NCBI RefSeq assembly: GCF_023618015.1
Contig: NZ_JAJKBJ010000008.1
Span: forward strand, 62,001 to 126,000
Direction of reading: 5' to 3'
Length of the DNA stretch: 64,000 bases
Origin: Legionella maioricensis
GTDB lineage: Bacteria > Pseudomonadota > Gammaproteobacteria > Legionellales > Legionellaceae
This document shows positions 60,293-64,000 of the stretch, in pieces. Each line of letters starts with the position of its first letter. The stretch's first letter is position 1. The notes below the pieces were generated by a model. It was not told the DNA's origin, ran no database searches, and worked only from the letters and a program-made list of their open reading frames with translations. The position numbers and the translations under genes were made by a program.

Positions 60293-61267
60293 ATGAAGTT
60301 TGATGTTGAGTTATACATTAATGCTAGGAAACAAATAGAAAAAAAGTTTCAATTATTGCCCTATGGTCCTAGATTAATTATTTATGAGCTATTAAATCTT
60401 GCAAATCCTTTTACAGGAATTGTATCTGACATTAGTTATCGTGATCTATCAAGATCCTTAGAGATTAAAACCGCTCCAGGTCGAATCAACAGTGGTGTTC
60501 CATCTAAGCAAACCATCAGAAATTTCATAAAGTCTATAGAACATGAGTGTGGTGAATACTTTCAAGTTATAACTGAAGGGCAAAATTTAAAATTTATATT
60601 CCCAGAGGTTCCTAAGATCTATGATCAATTGATTAGAAGGAAAGAATTTAACACAGATCTTAATTCACCTAAATCCCTTATAGATTCTGATAGAGAAGGA
60701 GATTTAGAGGCAAAATCTAACGTAGAAGTTAACAGAGAAGCTAACACACTAAAGAACTCTGCAAAGAATATTAATATATTTAATATAACTAACTCAAACA
60801 AACAAACTGACATTGCGAATAATGATTTTTGTCGCAGAAAAAAACAAATTGATGACAACTTTTACCCAAACGCAAAAACCATCGAAATAGCATTTTCCAT
60901 GGGGCTAACTAAAGTCACCGATTTTCACGAAATTCAGGCTTTCATCAAACACAACAAGAAGCAAAACACTCAATGGGCGGATTTTAATCCAGTATTCATT
61001 AACTGGCTGGAAAGGGATGCCCAATATACTCAAAACAAACAACAAAAGGCACAAGGACAATTAAGGAGTCATTACAATGAGCGTGGTACCAATCAAAGCA
61101 CTCTTCACCAAACACCACTCCAGAGAGTCAGCGAGCAGCATGGCATTTCAATCGAATCACTCTGGGGCAACTCCGGCGATGAACTCAACTCCGGTGCATT
61201 TATCGAAGGAACACTTGTCCAGGCTCTGGATGAGACTGACTGCAATCTACGGACAGCTTTTTATTAG
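60293..61267 (+). CDS. Lambda-O/DnaT-like replication protein
   Basis: The protein has 324 residues. The N-terminal 120 residues look like an origin-binding winged-helix (LPYGPRLIIYELLNLANPFTG, LEIKT..., SKQTIRNFIKSIEHECG). The C-terminal part has FYPNAKTIEIAFSMGLTKVTDFHEIQAFIKHNK and WADFNPVFINWLERDAQY, like DnaT/phage O-type partner-binding domains. It may recruit the downstream P-like helicase loader. ATG 60293 has AAAGGA upstream. Its last 191 bp overlap the next gene in another frame. The promoter lies in the divergent region with the LexA-like repressor, as in a phage. Confidence 0.6.
   Translation: MKFDVELYINARKQIEKKFQLLPYGPRLIIYELLNLANPFTGIVSDISYRDLSRSLEIKTAPGRINSGVPSKQTIRNFIKSIEHECGEYFQVITEGQNLKFIFPEVPKIYDQLIRRKEFNTDLNSPKSLIDSDREGDLEAKSNVEVNREANTLKNSAKNINIFNITNSNKQTDIANNDFCRRKKQIDDNFYPNAKTIEIAFSMGLTKVTDFHEIQAFIKHNKKQNTQWADFNPVFINWLERDAQYTQNKQQKAQGQLRSHYNERGTNQSTLHQTPLQRVSEQHGISIESLWGNSGDELNSGAFIEGTLVQALDETDCNLRTAFY
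60718..60800 (+). repeat. 12-bp tandem repeats and AT-rich stretch inside the O-like gene
   Basis: TAACGTAGAAGT (60718-60729) and TAACAGAGAAGC (60730-60741) are tandem, with a third partial copy from 60742. They are followed at about 60766-60795 by a run of almost only A and T. Lambda replication origins lie inside the O gene with iterons followed by an AT-rich segment. This is similar in layout but has fewer, shorter repeats. Confidence 0.4.
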
Positions 61268-61751
61268 TAAGCATGGGGAAAAGGATACGGGTGTTTGGTT
61301 CGCTGCACTTAAAGATTTAACTCCAAAAGCATTAGACAGTGGTGTGGAGCGATTAATGACCATGAGTAAAAGTGATAAGTTTTGTGAATTTCCACCCAAC
61401 TGCCTTCAGTTTCGTGCTTTGTGCCTTGGTTTCTACAGTGATTTGCGCCTGCCTTCTGCTGCTCAGGCGCATAGAGAGGTTTTAAACAGCGCCTATTCAG
61501 CGAACCCAAACTGGAGTCACGCAATTGTTAAATTTACTGCTAAACGATTAGGGGTTAAATTTTTGGAAATTGATAATGAAGGTCATTCTTTTTCGGTATT
61601 TAAGGAGGCATATGAACAGGTATGTCATTTAATGAGACAAGGTCACCAGATCCCGGAAATTAAAGAGCAGGTGTTGCTCGCAAAGCCCCAATCAAAAGAC
61701 ATTGCAACAACACATCTTGCAAAAATACGCCAGTTATTGGGGGTTGCATGA
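61077..61751 (+). CDS. Lambda-P-like helicase-loader candidate
   Basis: The protein has 224 residues. LSRLWMRLTAIYGQLFISKHGEKDTGVWFAALKDLTPKALDSGVERLM and CEFPPNCLQFRALCLGFY form the conserved core of phage P-like/replication proteins. AAGGAG with 8-nt spacing precedes ATG 61077, so the start is well supported. It overlaps the previous gene by 191 bp in a different frame and the next gene by 4 bp (ATGA). Confidence 0.65.
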   Translation: MSVVPIKALFTKHHSRESASSMAFQSNHSGATPAMNSTPVHLSKEHLSRLWMRLTAIYGQLFISKHGEKDTGVWFAALKDLTPKALDSGVERLMTMSKSDKFCEFPPNCLQFRALCLGFYSDLRLPSAAQAHREVLNSAYSANPNWSHAIVKFTAKRLGVKFLEIDNEGHSFSVFKEAYEQVCHLMRQGHQIPEIKEQVLLAKPQSKDIATTHLAKIRQLLGVA

Positions 61752-61951
61752 TGAAACAAATTCCATGTTTAAAACTGTTTACAAAGGAAGAGCTGTACTG
61801 TCTTTTAAACGCCTGCTCTGAGTCTTTGGCTCTGGCCTACCAGGAAATTCATGAATGCGATTTATGGCACATTGCGATGGAGGCACGATTGGCATGTGAA
61901 GCGCTTCGATTCGAGATTGATTCACAAAAAAAAGAGCATTCAATTCATTAA
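61748..61951 (+). CDS. Small hypothetical protein
   Basis: The 67 residues include FTKEELYCLLNACSESLALAYQEI and LWHIAMEARLACEALRFEI, two amphipathic helices that suggest a small coiled or helical regulator. It starts by overlapping the P-like gene (ATGATG). No family is recognised. It is probably co-transcribed with the replication genes. Confidence 0.6.
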   Translation: MMKQIPCLKLFTKEELYCLLNACSESLALAYQEIHECDLWHIAMEARLACEALRFEIDSQKKEHSIH

Positions 61952-62056
61952 CTAATAAAAGGAACACAGCATGCTAATACTTATACACAGAATCGAAAAA
62001 GCATCGAATTAAAGTTGTTGGTTTGGTTTATAACCAGGATATAAAAGGGATCACTA

Positions 62057-62428
62057 ATGAATATAATAAAAACACTCATGCTATCCACAGTGCTAATAGT
62101 CATGAATGGGGCTGCTTTTGCTGAGACTGAATCAACGCTGGAAAACAATCGGAAGACTCATCTCTTCTCCTTAACTTATAATAAAATGACTGCTCAGAGA
62201 GGAGTCGACACTTTTAACAAGATTCTTAAAGGTGGCGGTCTTTATGCTCTTTTGCTTTCAATGAACACAGAGCTTCCTGATATAGCAAAAACAGCGGAGT
62301 TTGTAATGCTATTCAATGAGATTAATTCTACAAACCAAATTCTGTCACGCCTTCTAATGGAAATGCAAAAAAACAATCAATTATTACGCAAGAATACGCC
62401 CAATAAAGGAGTTGCTATGGATGGATAA
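62057..62428 (+). CDS. Exported small protein before the pilin genes
   Basis: The 123 residues start with a signal peptide (LMLSTVLIVMNGAAFAETES). The mature part is helical (MTAQRGVDTFNKILKGGGLYALLLSMN, IAKTAEFVMLFNEINSTNQILSRLLMEMQKN). It precedes F-type transfer genes and may be a periplasmic assembly factor of the same system, but no family is recognised. A GGATATAAAAGGGATCACTA leader precedes the ATG. Confidence 0.65.
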   Translation: MNIIKTLMLSTVLIVMNGAAFAETESTLENNRKTHLFSLTYNKMTAQRGVDTFNKILKGGGLYALLLSMNTELPDIAKTAEFVMLFNEINSTNQILSRLLMEMQKNNQLLRKNTPNKGVAMDG

Positions 62429-62484
62429 GCAATCCTTTTAAAGCTACAAAAAAATATTATTCATTAAGTAGGAAAGAATAAAAA

Positions 62485-62541
62485 ATGAGCATTAATTTAG
62501 TCTCAGGGGATTTCTTTACCCAAAAAAAGGAGATTTATTAA
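62485..62541 (+). CDS. 18-codon ORF upstream of the second exported gene
   Basis: ATG 62485 after AGGAAAG opens a short frame (MSINLVSGDFFTQKKEIY) that stops at 62541, 2 bp before the next ATG. The next gene's Shine-Dalgarno (AAAGGAG) lies inside its last codons. It could couple translation, or be chance. Confidence 0.25.
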   Translation: MSINLVSGDFFTQKKEIY

Positions 62542-62543
62542 AA

Positions 62544-62942
62544 ATGAAACAAATGAAGCTTAAAAAATCATCAGTATTCCTAAGCACCTTGCTTTTATCG
62601 GGAGCCGTGTTTTCGGCCTCTCTGGATAAAGAGGAGTTGGCTTCAGAGTGCCAATTTTTGGGAGCTAGTTTGAGCCAATTGGCAAAAGCCAACCTCAAAG
62701 AGTATTGCACAATCGATGTAGGTTATTCAGGAAGCATGGTGGAGCAGTCTGCCTCCTTAATTCGAGGCGAACGCATGGAACTTGCACGGGATAATCTCGA
62801 TTTTGCGAATAGAACATTAGCACGCGTTGCATCTAATTATAACGATTGTCCTTATTTCTCATCAATGACACGACCTTTTACACAAAAAATCAATCATTTA
62901 ATTCACGAATTAGATTCACTCAATCAGCGTTCATCAAACTAA
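62544..62942 (+). CDS. Exported small protein with Cys pairs, transfer-region
   Basis: The 132 residues have a signal peptide (STLLLSGAVFSASL) and three cysteines in the mature part (SECQFLG, EYCTIDV, DCPYF). The mature part is helical and has no recognised family. It lies between a signal-bearing helical protein and the pilin gene, so it is probably a periplasmic component of the conjugation apparatus, perhaps a chaperone. Strong AAAGGAG before the ATG supports it as a gene. Confidence 0.65.
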   Translation: MKQMKLKKSSVFLSTLLLSGAVFSASLDKEELASECQFLGASLSQLAKANLKEYCTIDVGYSGSMVEQSASLIRGERMELARDNLDFANRTLARVASNYNDCPYFSSMTRPFTQKINHLIHELDSLNQRSSN

Positions 62943-62953
62943 AGGAGAGCATT

Positions 62954-63277
62954 ATGAATGTAAGTGCAGTAATCAGAAAGAGCAGTATCAAGCTCTATGA
63001 ATTTATGAGGTGGTCTCTGCCCTTGCTGGTATTAAGTTGGCTTATTGTTTTATGCCTTACCAATATAGGTCATGCAGAAGGTCAAAATTATTTGAGTGGG
63101 GTCAAAAGCGACGTCAGTGCAACCTTCGGTAAGAATTCGGATTTGCCTGGGTATTTGTATGCAGGAGAAACGCTGGTGGCGGGCGTTACCTGGATGAAAA
63201 CCAAAAGTCCTTGGGTGTTTGTGGGATTGCCTTTACTCATGATCTTCACGCATTGGGGTTTAAGTTATGTCGCATAA
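62954..63277 (+). CDS. traA: F-type pilin precursor (TraA-like)
   Basis: The 107 residues start with a long leader and two hydrophobic segments: LPLLVLSWLIVLCLTNIGHAE, then the more distal WVFVGLPLLMIFTHWGLSYV. A small processed pilin of about 65-70 residues would result after cleavage near GHAE. The gene order TraA-TraL-TraE is the start of F-like transfer operons. AAAGGAG is 7 nt before the ATG. Only the first genes of the operon are in the window. Confidence 0.75.
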   Translation: MNVSAVIRKSSIKLYEFMRWSLPLLVLSWLIVLCLTNIGHAEGQNYLSGVKSDVSATFGKNSDLPGYLYAGETLVAGVTWMKTKSPWVFVGLPLLMIFTHWGLSYVA

Positions 63278-63557
63278 CTATTCCACATTTATGTTGTCAG
63301 AGGAACCACGCATAGCAGGGATTCCTTTGACCACTGGATTACCCGTGTATTTGCTCACGGGTATTGGATTACTAATTGGTTATGCACCGCAGCTTTTTGT
63401 GATTGGGGCCGTTTTAAGTTTAATCATGCATGTTCAGTTTGGTGGGCTGCCTTTACGGGTTTTATTAGGCATTATTTATTGGTCCTTACCGCATGCCATG
63501 ACGACGCTTATTTTTAGGTCATTCCCTAATTCCGCGCATCGAATCTACGTGGGGTGA
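63267..63557 (+). CDS. traL: TraL-like pilus assembly protein
   Basis: The 96 residues have a short cytoplasmic N-terminus (LSEEPRIAGIPLTTGLPVYLLTG), two membrane helices (LLIGYAPQLFVIGAVLSLIM and LLGIIYWSLPHAM) and a short basic tail. Length and hydropathy match TraL. It overlaps the pilin stop by 11 bp and precedes TraE by 4 bp, so it lies inside the transfer operon. Confidence 0.85.
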   Translation: MSHNYSTFMLSEEPRIAGIPLTTGLPVYLLTGIGLLIGYAPQLFVIGAVLSLIMHVQFGGLPLRVLLGIIYWSLPHAMTTLIFRSFPNSAHRIYVG

Positions 63558-63561
63558 GTTT

Positions 63562-64000
63562 ATGAATCGTGTATTTCGTGACAATGTGCTTTCAAAAAAT
63601 AAAGTATTGCTTCATCTGACATTGGCTTGGGCAGTCACATCCACCATTGCGGTGTTCATTTTGGGTGGGCTTTGTGTTCATGTTGTTAATAACAAAGAAA
63701 CTCATTGGTTGCCCATCTGTACTGAGGATGGTTACTTCTTGAGTAACTCCTCCTTTTCACCTTCTTATATTAAAGACATGACTAAAAAGGTCCTTCAATT
63801 ACGATTAACCTACAATCCAGACACGGTAGCAGCTCGATTTGCTTCATTAGTCCATTTAATTCCTGCGTCTCATCAAGAGGCATTCAAAACCATTCTGGAC
63901 TCAGAGTCTTTAGTGGTGAAAGAAAAAAATATTAGTTCCGTGTTTTATGAAAAGAACATTCACATTGATGAATCCACTCTGCAAGCCAAGGTAGATGGAA
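63562..64000 (+). CDS. traE: TraE-like type IV secretion protein, truncated by the window end
   Basis: The first 146 residues are present. TM helix WAVTSTIAVFILGGLCVHVV near the N-terminus is followed by a periplasmic VirB5/VirB8-like part (SPSYIKDMTKKVLQLRLTYNPDTVAARFASLVHLIP, KNISSVFYEKNIHID). TraE forms part of the envelope-spanning core of F-type machines. The end lies outside the window. Confidence 0.85.
   Translation, partial: MNRVFRDNVLSKNKVLLHLTLAWAVTSTIAVFILGGLCVHVVNNKETHWLPICTEDGYFLSNSSFSPSYIKDMTKKVLQLRLTYNPDTVAARFASLVHLIPASHQEAFKTILDSESLVVKEKNISSVFYEKNIHIDESTLQAKVDG

Noticed and set aside
1..64000. CRISPR arrays, insertion sequences, tRNA or rRNA genes
   Set aside because: I found no regular direct-repeat/spacer array, no transposase frame and no cloverleaf or rRNA-like sequence in the window.

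Overview
The window looks like accessory DNA from a low-GC gammaproteobacterium, most likely a Legionella species. That assignment is an inference: it rests on the AT-rich composition, an ankyrin-repeat protein that could be a Dot/Icm effector, PAS-LuxR regulators and an F-type (TraA/TraL/TraE) transfer region. There are no rRNA, tRNA or ribosomal-protein genes. The right third is clearly plasmid-like: iteron origin, Rep_3 initiator, ParA/ParB and conjugation genes. Whether the left two thirds belong to the same large plasmid or to a chromosome carrying an integrated element cannot be settled from this sequence.

Layout. 1-6.5 kb: the tail of a GyrI-domain gene, a DUF3987 protein, a PdxH-like oxidase, a NIF3-like protein, a degenerate avidin-family protein, a PAS-LuxR regulator, a gene-free stretch full of TGTAGCA repeats, and a self-regulated MNT/HEPN pair followed by an AadA-like nucleotidyltransferase. 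6.7-15 kb: an RstA/RstB-like two-component system. Three genes here (a zinc-knuckle-like hypothetical, an ATP-grasp ligase and a large ankyrin protein with a possible His-Cys protease dyad) share an RstA-box-like promoter element at identical spacing. 15-46 kb: a dense 'modifying enzyme' island with seven small-molecule phosphotransferases, twelve GNAT acetyltransferase domains, four nucleotidyltransferases over the window, cupins, an S66 carboxypeptidase, trans-editing tRNA deacylases, a Fes-like esterase, and an extraordinary number of domain fusions (MerR-QueF, Dam-like methylase-ABM, shikimate kinase-LuxR, GNAT-APH, GNAT-methyltransferase, NTase-GNAT, kinase-GNAT). Most genes between 28.9 and 46.7 kb form tight minus-strand operons with 1-25 bp overlaps.

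46-64 kb: the plasmid backbone. RecX, a small tyrosine recombinase with a WGR-like partner, an extra ParB, a Rep_3 initiator, a small basic protein, ParB and ParA lie in a row beside an iteron origin (five copies plus one distant copy of a 16-bp repeat) and about 1.2 kb of AT-rich non-coding DNA. Then comes the most interesting unit: a translationally coupled five-gene operon (LexA-like repressor lacking the catalytic Ser, alpha/beta hydrolase, periplasmic binding protein, hybrid histidine kinase with two receivers, 75-aa H-box protein) facing a convergent response regulator without a recognisable DNA-binding domain. Divergent from the repressor is a lambda O/P-like replication pair and then the start of an F-type type IV secretion operon.

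Working idea (inference): the repressor/kinase cassette senses an extracellular or periplasmic ligand and links it to replication or transfer of the element. The 15-46 kb island supplies drug- and metabolite-modifying functions. The RstAB segment controls a small set of cell-envelope or host-directed genes.
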